From positions 310,001 to 374,000 of the forward strand of contig NZ_JARVSF010000008.1 of assembly GCF_030209355.1 (NCBI RefSeq): a stretch of DNA of 64,000 nucleotides. Reading direction: 5' to 3'. This document shows, one piece after another, positions 17,776 to 25,665 of the stretch. The first letter of the stretch is position 1; each line of letters opens with the position of its first letter. The translations under genes were made by a program, and so were the position numbers. The notes beneath the pieces were generated by a model that was not told the origin of the DNA, searched no databases, and saw only the letters and a program-made list of their open reading frames with translations. The DNA is from Pseudarthrobacter sp. fls2-241-R2A-127 (GTDB lineage: Bacteria > Actinomycetota > Actinomycetes > Actinomycetales > Micrococcaceae).

Positions 17776-19890
17776 CTAGGCGTGGCCGGCGGCCTGCATC
17801 TGGCGCAGCTCTTTCTTAAGTTCGCTGACTTCGTCACGGATCCGTGCCGCCACCTCGAACTGGAGGTCCGCCGCGGCGCCATGCATCTGTTCCGTGAGCT
17901 GTGCGATCAGGCCCACCAGATCCTCTGCCGGGGCAGCCGCCAGGCCGTCCGAACGGACCTGCGCCGCGCCCTTCTTGGCGCCGGCCTTGTTGGACCCGGT
18001 GATGCCGCGCTTGCCCTTGCCGTAGTCGAAGCTGCCCAGCAGCGCATCGGTATCGGCATCTTCCTTGGCCAACTGGTCCGTGATGTCGGCGATCTTCTTC
18101 CGCAGCGGCTGCGGATCGACGCCGTGTTCCTTGTTGTACGCCACCTGGATGGCGCGTCGGCGGTTGGTTTCGTCGATAGCAAGAGCCATGGAGTCGGTAA
18201 TCCGGTCCGCGTACATGTGCACCTGGCCCGAGACGTTACGGGCGGCACGTCCGATGGTCTGGATGAGCGAGGTGGACGAGCGCAGGAACCCTTCCTTGTC
18301 CGCATCAAGGATGCTGACCAGCGACACTTCGGGCAGGTCGAGGCCCTCACGGAGCAGGTTGATGCCCACCAGGACATCGAAGGAACCCATCCGCAGCTCG
18401 CGCAGGAGTTCCACACGGCGCAGGGTGTCAACGTCGGAGTGCAGGTATTCCACCTTCACGCCGTGGCCCAGCAGGTAGTCGGTTAGGTCCTCCGCCATGC
18501 GTTTGGTCAGCGTGGTCACCAGGACACGTTCGTCCTTCTCCACCCGGGTCTTGATCTCCCCGAGGAGGTCGTCGATCTGTCCCTTGGTGGGCTTGACCAC
18601 CACCTCGGGGTCCACCAGCCCGGTGGGACGAATGATCTGCTGGACGAATCCGTCCGCCTTGCCGAGCTCATACTTGCCTGGGGTGGCCGACAGGTAGACG
18701 GTCTGGCCTACGCGCTGGAGGAACTCGTCCCATTTCAGCGGCCGGTTGTCCATGGCGGAAGGCAACCGGAAGCCGAAGTCCACGAGGTTCCGTTTGCGGG
18801 ACATGTCGCCTTCGTACATGGCGCCGATCTGGGGAATGGTCACGTGGGACTCGTCCACCACCAGCAGGAAGTCGTCCGGGAAGTAGTCGATCAGGCAGTG
18901 CGGCGCAGTGCCGGGCCCGCGGCCGTCGATATGCGCGGAGTAGTTCTCGATGCCGTTGCAGAAGCCCATCTGCTGCATCATTTCGAGGTCGTACGTGGTG
19001 CGCATCCGCAGCCGCTGGGCTTCGACGAGCTTGTTTTGGCTCTCCAGCACCTTCAACCGGTCCGCCAGTTCATCCTCGATACGCTTGATGGCCCGTGCCA
19101 TCCGCTCCGGTCCGGCGACGTAGTGCGAGGCGGGGAAGACGTACATCTCTTCCTCGTCGCGGATGACCTCGCCGGTGAGCGGGTGGAGGGTGTGGATGTT
19201 CTCGATTTCGTCGCCGAAGAACTCGATCCGGATGGCCAGTTCCTCGTACATCGGAATGATTTCCACGGTGTCGCCGCGGACCCGGAACGTCCCGCGGTGG
19301 AAGTCCATGTCGTTGCGCGCGTACTGCATGGAGACGAACTTGCGCAGGAGGTCGTCCCGGTTCATTTCGGCGCCCTTCCGCAGGGTGACCATCCCGGAAA
19401 TGTATTCTTCGGGGGTTCCAAGGCCGTAGATGCAGGACACGGTGGCCACCACAATCACGTCGCGGCGCGTCAGCAGCGCGTTGGTGGCGGAGTGCCGGAG
19501 GCGTTCGACTTCCTCGTTGATGGAAGAGTCCTTCTCGATGAAGGTGTCAGTCTGCGCCACGTAGGCTTCGGGCTGGTAGTAGTCGTAGTAGGAAACGAAG
19601 TACTCCACCGCGTTGTTGGGCAGCAATTCACGGAACTCATTGGCCAGCTGGGCGGCAAGGGTCTTGTTCTGGACCATCACCAGGGTGGGCCGTTGAACCT
19701 GCTCAATGAGCCACGCGGTGGTGGCGCTCTTGCCGGTACCGGTGGCACCGAGCAGCACCACGTCCTTCTCACCGTTGTTGATGCGCTCCGTCAGCTCCGC
19801 GATGGCGGCCGGCTGGTCTCCCGCAGGTTTGAACTCGCTGATGACTTCGAAGGGCGCTACAACACGGTTGATCTCCTGCGCAAGGCTCAT
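17776..19890 (-). CDS. uvrB: excinuclease ABC subunit B
   Basis: UvrB (704 residues) is the central helicase-like subunit of nucleotide excision repair. It receives DNA from UvrA, verifies damage with its beta-hairpin and recruits UvrC. Walker A is GATGTGKS near residue 48, and the beta-hairpin tyrosines are seen in [10 protein letters not shown]. Helicase motif VI appears in [10 protein letters not shown], and the C-terminal UVR motif ([13 protein letters not shown]) is complete. ATG at 19890 is six bases after a -10-like TAAATT, suggesting a leaderless mRNA. Unlike uvrA, no SOS box is visible here. Confidence 0.97.
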   Translation of the reverse strand: MSLAQEINRVVAPFEVISEFKPAGDQPAAIAELTERINNGEKDVVLLGATGTGKSATTAWLIEQVQRPTLVMVQNKTLAAQLANEFRELLPNNAVEYFVSYYDYYQPEAYVAQTDTFIEKDSSINEEVERLRHSATNALLTRRDVIVVATVSCIYGLGTPEEYISGMVTLRKGAEMNRDDLLRKFVSMQYARNDMDFHRGTFRVRGDTVEIIPMYEELAIRIEFFGDEIENIHTLHPLTGEVIRDEEEMYVFPASHYVAGPERMARAIKRIEDELADRLKVLESQNKLVEAQRLRMRTTYDLEMMQQMGFCNGIENYSAHIDGRGPGTAPHCLIDYFPDDFLLVVDESHVTIPQIGAMYEGDMSRKRNLVDFGFRLPSAMDNRPLKWDEFLQRVGQTVYLSATPGKYELGKADGFVQQIIRPTGLVDPEVVVKPTKGQIDDLLGEIKTRVEKDERVLVTTLTKRMAEDLTDYLLGHGVKVEYLHSDVDTLRRVELLRELRMGSFDVLVGINLLREGLDLPEVSLVSILDADKEGFLRSSTSLIQTIGRAARNVSGQVHMYADRITDSMALAIDETNRRRAIQVAYNKEHGVDPQPLRKKIADITDQLAKEDADTDALLGSFDYGKGKRGITGSNKAGAKKGAAQVRSDGLAAAPAEDLVGLIAQLTEQMHGAAADLQFEVAARIRDEVSELKKELRQMQAAGHA

Positions 19891-19970
19891 GAATCTAATT
19901 TACAGCCGCGCACTGACACTGGGTGGCCGCGTCCGTTACAGGCGAACAGCCGCCGGGGCGGCCGGCAGCT

Positions 19971-21185
19971 TCAGGACGCGTACGACGGCGGCTCCCAGCC
20001 GGTTGCCTGGGCCCAGGCCGACATCAGCGGCCACGCGACATCGGTGAACCACGGTTCCTTTGCCTCCGCGTAGGGTGCGGTTCCGGCGGAGCCGGAGAAG
20101 CGGCGGGCGAGGTCCGCCTTGTGCTCCTGGTAGAGGGTGAGCGCGGAGGGATCGGCCCGCAGCCAGTCGCGGAACATCAGCGCATACCGCCATCCGGCCG
20201 AACCGGCCGGCCGGACGTGCACGTTCACCGCACGGCAGGGATCCGCATTGGCGTGGAATCGCTTGAGCCAGGCTGCGGGATCGGGTGTACCTGGCTTAGG
20301 CGTATCCGATTCGACCCCCCGGACCGCCGGGTATCCGGCGGCGGCCAGGAACGGGGCCAGCTGTTCGGCCGCCCCGAGATCCTGTACCGCTACCTGCAGG
20401 TCGATGACGTCCTTGGCGGCCAGGCCGGGAACGGCGGTGGATCCAACATGGTCCACCGCCAAGATGAGTTCCGGGGCCGCAGCCACAAGCCGCGCCGCGA
20501 TCCGGGCGGCCTGGCGGGCCCATTCCTCGCGGTGCGGTTCCAGCACCGCTCCCCCCCGGCGCGGTGCACGTGTCCCCGCCGCGAGGTTGTGGGCGAACGG
20601 CACCAGTCGCGTGTCCCACAGCCGGTCCACCTGCTCCAGGAGGTGCTGCAGGGTGCTGGAGTTGTCCACGACGACGTCGGCAGCGGCCAGCCGGTCACTT
20701 CGAGATGCCTGGGCCGCCATCCGTGAACGGGCCGCCTCGGCGGTCATTCCCCGCAGCTCCTGCATGCGCTGCAGCCGGAGGTCGTCGAGGGCGTCCACCA
20801 CTACCACCAGGTGGAAGCTGCTCCCCTGACCGGTCTCGACCAGCAGGGGAATGTCCTGGACCACGACGGCGTCATCCGGGGCTGCCGCCGTGAGTGCGGC
20901 GGCCTGGGAGCGCACCAGGGGGTGGACAATCGCGTTCAGTGCGGCGAGGCGTTCCGGCCGGCCGAACACCGCCGCGCCGAGGCGGGCGCGGTCGAGCCGC
21001 CCGTCGCCGTCGAGCATGTCCGCGCCAAACTCCGCAGCGATCCGGTCCAGGCCTTCGGTTCCGGGCTCAACCACTTCCCGGGCCAGCGCGTCGGCGTCCA
21101 CCAGGACGGCACCGTGCTCCTCCAGCCGGGCCGCCACCACCGATTTCCCTGAGGCAATTCCGCCCGTCAAGCCGATTTTCAACAC
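19971..21185 (-). CDS. coaE: dephospho-CoA kinase fused to a GrpB (UPF0157) domain
   Basis: A 404-residue two-domain protein. Residues 1 to about 200 are CoaE, which phosphorylates dephospho-CoA at the ribose 3'-OH in the last step of CoA synthesis; the P-loop GLTGGIASGKS is at residues 5-15. Residues from about 215 to the end form a GrpB/UPF0157 nucleotidyltransferase-like domain with VDHVGSTAVPGLAAKDVID. This fusion is known from mycobacteria and relatives, where the second domain is thought to assist stability or regulation. The start is GTG at 21185 (GTG TTG AAA), six bases behind a -10 TAGGGT. Confidence 0.93.
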   Translation of the reverse strand: MLKIGLTGGIASGKSVVAARLEEHGAVLVDADALAREVVEPGTEGLDRIAAEFGADMLDGDGRLDRARLGAAVFGRPERLAALNAIVHPLVRSQAAALTAAAPDDAVVVQDIPLLVETGQGSSFHLVVVVDALDDLRLQRMQELRGMTAEAARSRMAAQASRSDRLAAADVVVDNSSTLQHLLEQVDRLWDTRLVPFAHNLAAGTRAPRRGGAVLEPHREEWARQAARIAARLVAAAPELILAVDHVGSTAVPGLAAKDVIDLQVAVQDLGAAEQLAPFLAAAGYPAVRGVESDTPKPGTPDPAAWLKRFHANADPCRAVNVHVRPAGSAGWRYALMFRDWLRADPSALTLYQEHKADLARRFSGSAGTAPYAEAKEPWFTDVAWPLMSAWAQATGWEPPSYAS

Positions 21186-21291
21186 CCTTCCACCCTACTG
21201 AACCGCGGAGCGGCCGGCTGCCATGGGAGCACTGTGGAGTGCCCGCCGCACCCGTAAGGCACTGATATGGGCCGCCGCTAGACTGGGGCGG

Positions 21292-21981
21292 GTGCAGACG
21301 GAAGACAGCAGGACCACCTCCTACACCACGTTGGCAGCGGGCCCGGGCTACCGGCATGAGCTGGAGATCAAGCGGTCCAGGTTCATCACCGTCCTCCGCA
21401 GGTCCGGCACGGAAGAAGAGGCCCGCGAACTCGTCGCCGGCCTCCGCCGCGAGTTCCACGATGCCCGCCATCACTGCTCCGCGTTCGTCCTCGGCCCGGA
21501 CCGCACCATCCAGCGTTCCAGCGACGACGGCGAGCCCGCCGGTACCGCAGGGATCCCCATGCTCGAAGCCCTGCTGAAAAGGGAGACGGCACCCGGGGTG
21601 ACCGACCTCAGCGACATCAGTGCCGTCGTCGTACGGTATTTTGGCGGCGTGCTGCTGGGCGCGGGCGGCCTGGTCCGCGCCTACTCGGAATCCGTCTCCG
21701 CGTCCTTGGAGCTGGCACCCCTGATCCGCCGCAGCAGGCTGCGGATATGCTCCACTGCGGTGCCGCATGCCGGGGCCGGGCGGCTGGAGAACGATCTGCG
21801 TGCTGCCGGACTGGTGATGGCTGAAACCACTTACGAGGACCGCCTCACGGTGCTGCGCGTTGCCGTACCCGATCACGCGGAAGTCATTGCAGCCGCGACG
21901 GAACGGATCCAGCAACTGACCGCAGGGGCTGCCGCGCTCGCTCCGGAAGGAACGGAATGGATAGATGAACAAGTTGCCTGA
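21292..21981 (+). CDS. YigZ/IMPACT family protein
   Basis: A 229-residue protein of the UPF0029/IMPACT group. The N-terminal IMPACT fold shows the pattern IKRSRFI, then DARHHCSAF, SSDDGEPAGTAGIPML and VVVRYFGGVLLGAGGLVRAY, all family hallmarks. The C-terminal ferredoxin-like DUF1949 domain follows. Bacterial members are conserved but poorly understood, with links to translation or proline peptide metabolism. GTG at 21292 is preferred over upstream in-frame codons because TAGACT lies seven bases before it and the conserved sequence begins soon after. It is divergent from coaE. Confidence 0.88.
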   Translation: MQTEDSRTTSYTTLAAGPGYRHELEIKRSRFITVLRRSGTEEEARELVAGLRREFHDARHHCSAFVLGPDRTIQRSSDDGEPAGTAGIPMLEALLKRETAPGVTDLSDISAVVVRYFGGVLLGAGGLVRAYSESVSASLELAPLIRRSRLRICSTAVPHAGAGRLENDLRAAGLVMAETTYEDRLTVLRVAVPDHAEVIAAATERIQQLTAGAAALAPEGTEWIDEQVA

Positions 21982-22465
21982 GGTCACCATCGTGGATGTT
22001 GACCGGGCAGTCGCGGACCAGCTGCTCGAACTGGCCAAACGGGATGCCTCCCCCGACGAAGTGGCGCCACCGCTCGGCGGCCCCGGCTGGAACCTTGAGC
22101 GCACCGCCTGGTTCTTCAGCTACCACCACGCGGCAGCCGCCGGCCTTGACGGACCCGCGGCGGAGAAGTCCTGGGCTGTATTCAGCGGCGGTGATGTGGC
22201 CGGTTCCATCCGGCTCTAGCGGGAACCCGACGCGGAACCGGCTTCGGCCGAAACAGGGATTTGGCTGGGCCGGAGCTTTCGCTCACGCGGGATCGCCCAC
22301 GCCGCCCTTGCACTGGTCCTCGATGAAGCCCGGCGGGCGGGACTGCACCGCGTCACTGCCCGCACCCTCGCCGGCAACCTGGGCGCCCGGCACCTCCTGG
22401 CAGCAGCAGGCGCCGTGCTGACGCCCGGGGACGACGGGACGGTGCACGCCGTCGTCCTCCTGTGA
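21965..22465 (+). pseudogene. GNAT acetyltransferase interrupted by an in-frame amber codon
   Basis: The reading frame from ATG 21965 to the TGA at 22463-22465 is 167 codons. A single TAG at 22217-22219 interrupts it after residue 84 (…GDVAGSIRL). The sequence after the stop continues in the same frame with the acetyl-CoA binding loop, WLGRSFRSRGIAHAALALV, followed by RAGLHRVTA and NLGARHLLAAAGA, all standard GNAT C-terminal features. The upstream half lacks this loop, so the truncated product should be inactive. A CAG, GAG or AAG codon was probably the ancestor. The start overlaps the IMPACT gene by 17 bases. Could be a recent mutation or a sequencing error. Confidence 0.8.
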
Positions 22466-22509
22466 GGGTGCAGTACGCTGCCGCGGCGGCACAGGCCGTG
22501 GCATAAAGA

Positions 22510-22544
22510 AAACAGGCCCCCTGCCTTTGGCAGGGGGCCTGTTT
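22510..22544 (-). terminator. rpsA intrinsic terminator
   Basis: A perfect 16-bp stem (22510-22525 with 22529-22544) around a three-base loop. Read on the minus strand it is followed by TTTTCTTTAT, a good uridine tract. It lies 34 bases after the rpsA stop and probably also stops plus-strand transcripts. Confidence 0.9.
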
Positions 22545-22578
22545 CCGTTGGTGCCGGAAGAACCGGCACCGGTGGCAA

Positions 22579-24054
22579 TTAGTTGCCGGTCAGCTTCTCA
22601 CGCAGTGCAGCAAGTGCCTCGTCCGAAGCCAGGGTGCCGGCACCGGACTCGGTGGCAGCAGGCTCGGAGGAGTAGCTGGTGGTGCCGGAGTCGCTGTCAC
22701 CGGACGTTGCAGCAGCAGCGTCGTCGGCAGCGTGCTGGGCAACCTGCTTCTTGTGGGCTTCCCAACGGGTCTGGGCGTCAGCGTACTGCTGCTCCCAGGC
22801 GGCGCGCTGGTTCTCGTAGCCTTCAAGCCACTCGTTGGACTCCGGGTCGAAGCCCTCCGGGTACTTGTAGTTGCCCTCTTCGTCGTACTCTGCGGCCATG
22901 CCGTAGAGAGCCGGATCGAATTCGGTGCTGTCGGCGTCGACGCCCTCGTTGGCCTGCTTGAGGGACAGCGAGATGCGGCGGCGTTCGAGGTCGATGTCGA
23001 TGACCTTGACGAACAGTTCGTCGCCAACGGAGACAACCTGCTCGGCCAGTTCAACGTGGCGCACGGCGAGCTCGGAGATGTGGACCAGGCCTTCGATGCC
23101 GTCTTCGACGCGAACGAACGCACCGAACGGAACCAGCTTGGTGACCTTACCCGGAACAACCTGGCCGAGGGCGTGGGTGCGGGCGAAGGTCTGCCACGGA
23201 TCTTCCTGCGTAGCCTTGAGCGACAGGGAGACGCGCTCGCGGTCCAGGTCCACCTCGAGAACCTCGACGGTGACTTCCTGGCCAACTTCGACAACCTCGG
23301 ACGGGTGGTCGATGTGCTTCCAGGACAGCTCGGAAACGTGAACCAGGCCGTCTACGCCGCCCAGGTCCACGAAGGCACCGAAGTTGACGATGGAGGAAAC
23401 AACGCCGGGACGGACCTGGCCCTTTTCCAGCTTGTTGAGGAAGGTGGAGCGGACCTCGGACTGGGTCTGCTCGAGCCATGCACGGCGGGACAGCACAACG
23501 TTGTTGCGGTTCTTGTCCAGCTCGATGATCTTGGCTTCGATCTGCTGACCGATGTACGGAGCCAGGTCGCGCACGCGACGCATTTCGACCAGGGATGCGG
23601 GCAGGAAGCCGCGCAGGCCGATGTCGAGGATAAGACCACCCTTGACAACCTCGATGACGGTACCGGTGACAACACCGTCTTCTTCCTTGACCTTCTCGAT
23701 GTCGCCCCAGGCACGCTCGTACTGAGCACGCTTCTTGGAGAGGATCAGGCGGCCTTCTTTGTCTTCCTTGGTGAGCACCAGGGCTTCGACCTGATCGCCA
23801 ACGGAGACAACGTCCCCGGGATCAACGTCGTGCTTGATGGACAGCTCGCGGGAGGGGATGACACCTTCGGTCTTGTAACCGATGTCGAGCAGGACTTCAT
23901 CGCGGTCGACCTTGACGACGGTACCTTCGACGAGGTCTCCGTCGTTGAAGTACTTGATGGTGGCGTCGACAGCTGCGAGGAAGTCCTCAGCGGTACCGAT
24001 GTCGTTAATGGCGACTACGGGGGTACCGGGCTTCTCGGTGGAGGTGATGGTCAT
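22579..24054 (-). CDS. rpsA: 30S ribosomal protein S1
   Basis: S1 (491 residues) binds mRNA on the small ribosomal subunit during initiation. Four S1 RNA-binding domains start near residues 38, 126, 211 and 296, each with the pattern G-x-V-x-x-I/V-x-x-x-G-h-h-h-D/V. Domains 3 and 4 carry GAFVDLGG and GAFVRVEDG followed by GLVHVSEL/GLVHISEL. Four domains instead of the six in E. coli is normal for actinobacteria. The tail is low-complexity and acidic. It has its own strong promoter and terminator, so it is transcribed alone. Confidence 0.97.
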   Translation of the reverse strand: MTITSTEKPGTPVVAINDIGTAEDFLAAVDATIKYFNDGDLVEGTVVKVDRDEVLLDIGYKTEGVIPSRELSIKHDVDPGDVVSVGDQVEALVLTKEDKEGRLILSKKRAQYERAWGDIEKVKEEDGVVTGTVIEVVKGGLILDIGLRGFLPASLVEMRRVRDLAPYIGQQIEAKIIELDKNRNNVVLSRRAWLEQTQSEVRSTFLNKLEKGQVRPGVVSSIVNFGAFVDLGGVDGLVHVSELSWKHIDHPSEVVEVGQEVTVEVLEVDLDRERVSLSLKATQEDPWQTFARTHALGQVVPGKVTKLVPFGAFVRVEDGIEGLVHISELAVRHVELAEQVVSVGDELFVKVIDIDLERRRISLSLKQANEGVDADSTEFDPALYGMAAEYDEEGNYKYPEGFDPESNEWLEGYENQRAAWEQQYADAQTRWEAHKKQVAQHAADDAAAATSGDSDSGTTSYSSEPAATESGAGTLASDEALAALREKLTGN

Positions 24055-24234
24055 GTAGTAGGGGCTCCGTTGTGGATAGTTAGTCGGTCAGGCAAACCGG
24101 CGCGCCCACGTTATGGAACGCAGGCGCGATTCACGGCGAATCCGACGGATCCTCCGGGTCATCCTGATTTTGTGGATTACTTTCAATGCAGCCCGAGAGG
24201 GCCGTAAAGACGTGCACGTGGTACACGCCCGTTT

Positions 24235-24264
24235 ATTCTAGTCGGTGCCGGCAACGCCGGTCAA
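24235..24264 (-). promoter_or_regulatory. rpsA promoter
   Basis: Minus strand TTGACC (24259-24264), 18-base spacer, TAGAAT (24235-24240). The start near 24228 gives an untranslated leader of roughly 170 bases. That leader (24055-24228) holds no gene; I see no clear riboswitch in it. Confidence 0.75.
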
Positions 24265-24290
24265 AGCGGCGGCAGGACGAAGACGGGGCC

Positions 24291-25589
24291 TCAGAAGTGG
24301 GTCAGGCAGTGCGTCGCCCGTTCCACCGCAAACATCTGCCGCGCCGTGAGCGCGGCCCCGGGCGATGGCTCGCCGATGGCGCCGGCAGCCTTCAGGGTTA
24401 CCGGGCACACCCCGCCCAGGAAGATCGAAGACAGGGCGGAGACACCCAGCTCAAGATCGGCCGCGGTGCCATCCGGCAGGCGTTCGACGTCGGCCTGGCC
24501 GCCTTGGACCGTCAGCGCGAAGGTCCCCGGCGTGAGGCCCAGCGGGTCTTCGACCCCGAGCACCAGCCGTCCGTCGGCCGGGTAGTGCCGTGCGGCGAGG
24601 GCTTGGGGGATTTCGAGGATCCTCAGCCAGAGCATGTCCCTGCTGTCCGAGGCGTCAATGCACCGCGGGTCCGCCAGAGCCCAGGTGAGGGGGTCGTCCA
24701 CCGGCGCTTCGTTCCAGGTGACCCGTTCCACCAGGTCGATGGCCGCCAGGTACTGCCAGAGTTCAAGGTAGGCGTGGTCCGTGGCCGCCACCAGGTCCAC
24801 CACTTCCACCGTGTACGGGGAGGTTTCCCAGCCGAGGAACTTATAGGAGACGTAGCCGTCGATGGTTGCATCCGGGCCGTAGTGCAGCGCCACCTTGATG
24901 GCGGGATCCTCCTTGCCGTCGCGTCCCAGCGACCCCGAGGCCAGCTGACGGTACCACTCCTGACGGCCAAGGGACCCGGGCGTATGGCGGTGGACCCGCT
25001 CGAATACGGCAGGGGCTATGTCAAGCAGGATTTTCGGGTCCGCGACCTCCACGGCACCGGTCGCCTGGTGCCGCAGGGCGAACCGGCCGGTGGTGTCCAC
25101 TTTTACGGTGCGTTCGAGGCTTGCCACGCCGTAGCCGAACCTGCCGTAGATGCTGCCTTCCGAGGCCGTCAGCGCTGCCATGGCGATGCCGTCGTCCTTG
25201 GCGGCCTGGAGGTCTTCGGTCATCATGCGGCGCAGGAGGCCGCGGCGCCGGTGCGAGGTGCGCACGGTCACAGCCGTGACCATCTGGGTTTCCAGCATGC
25301 GGCCAAACCCGACGTTCAGGGTCTTGCGGAAGCTCCCGAACGTGGCCACAGGCACCTGGGCCGGCAGCGACGAGGGCGCCACCGGGCCGGTCTGGTAGAC
25401 CCCGGTGAAGATCCGGCCGTCGGCCTCATAGGTGGCAAGGGACCGTTCCCGATGTTCGGGAGTGCGGGTTGACTCGTGGAAACCGAACCCTACGGCCTGG
25501 GCCCAGGTTTCGGCTTCCGCGTACCCTTCGTTGCCCTTGGACACCGCCGGAAAGCGCCGGATTTCATAGTTTCCGCTCAGATCACCCAT
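24291..25589 (-). CDS. Eis-like GNAT acetyltransferase with sterol-carrier-like C-terminal domain
   Basis: A 432-residue protein with the three-part Eis layout: an N-terminal GNAT domain with the acetyl-CoA loop VTVRTSHRRRGLLRRMM around residue 105, a second GNAT-like domain, and a C-terminal SCP2-like domain. It ends with THCLTHF; a free C-terminal carboxylate after phenylalanine is catalytic in Eis proteins. Eis enzymes acetylate aminoglycosides and other polyamines at several positions, but the native role in a soil bacterium is uncertain. The ATG at 25589 follows TAGGCT by seven bases. Confidence 0.85.
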   Translation of the reverse strand: MGDLSGNYEIRRFPAVSKGNEGYAEAETWAQAVGFGFHESTRTPEHRERSLATYEADGRIFTGVYQTGPVAPSSLPAQVPVATFGSFRKTLNVGFGRMLETQMVTAVTVRTSHRRRGLLRRMMTEDLQAAKDDGIAMAALTASEGSIYGRFGYGVASLERTVKVDTTGRFALRHQATGAVEVADPKILLDIAPAVFERVHRHTPGSLGRQEWYRQLASGSLGRDGKEDPAIKVALHYGPDATIDGYVSYKFLGWETSPYTVEVVDLVAATDHAYLELWQYLAAIDLVERVTWNEAPVDDPLTWALADPRCIDASDSRDMLWLRILEIPQALAARHYPADGRLVLGVEDPLGLTPGTFALTVQGGQADVERLPDGTAADLELGVSALSSIFLGGVCPVTLKAAGAIGEPSPGAALTARQMFAVERATHCLTHF

Positions 25590-25665
25590 TTGCCCGAGCC
25601 TAGCTAATGAATCCGGCGCTTGACCAGCACGGACACGCCTGCCGCCTTACGGTCTGCCTGGCCGC

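Noticed and set aside
22732..24207. 491-codon open frame opposite rpsA
   Set aside because: Antisense of the highly conserved S1 gene; its length is due to codon bias in a high-GC genome.
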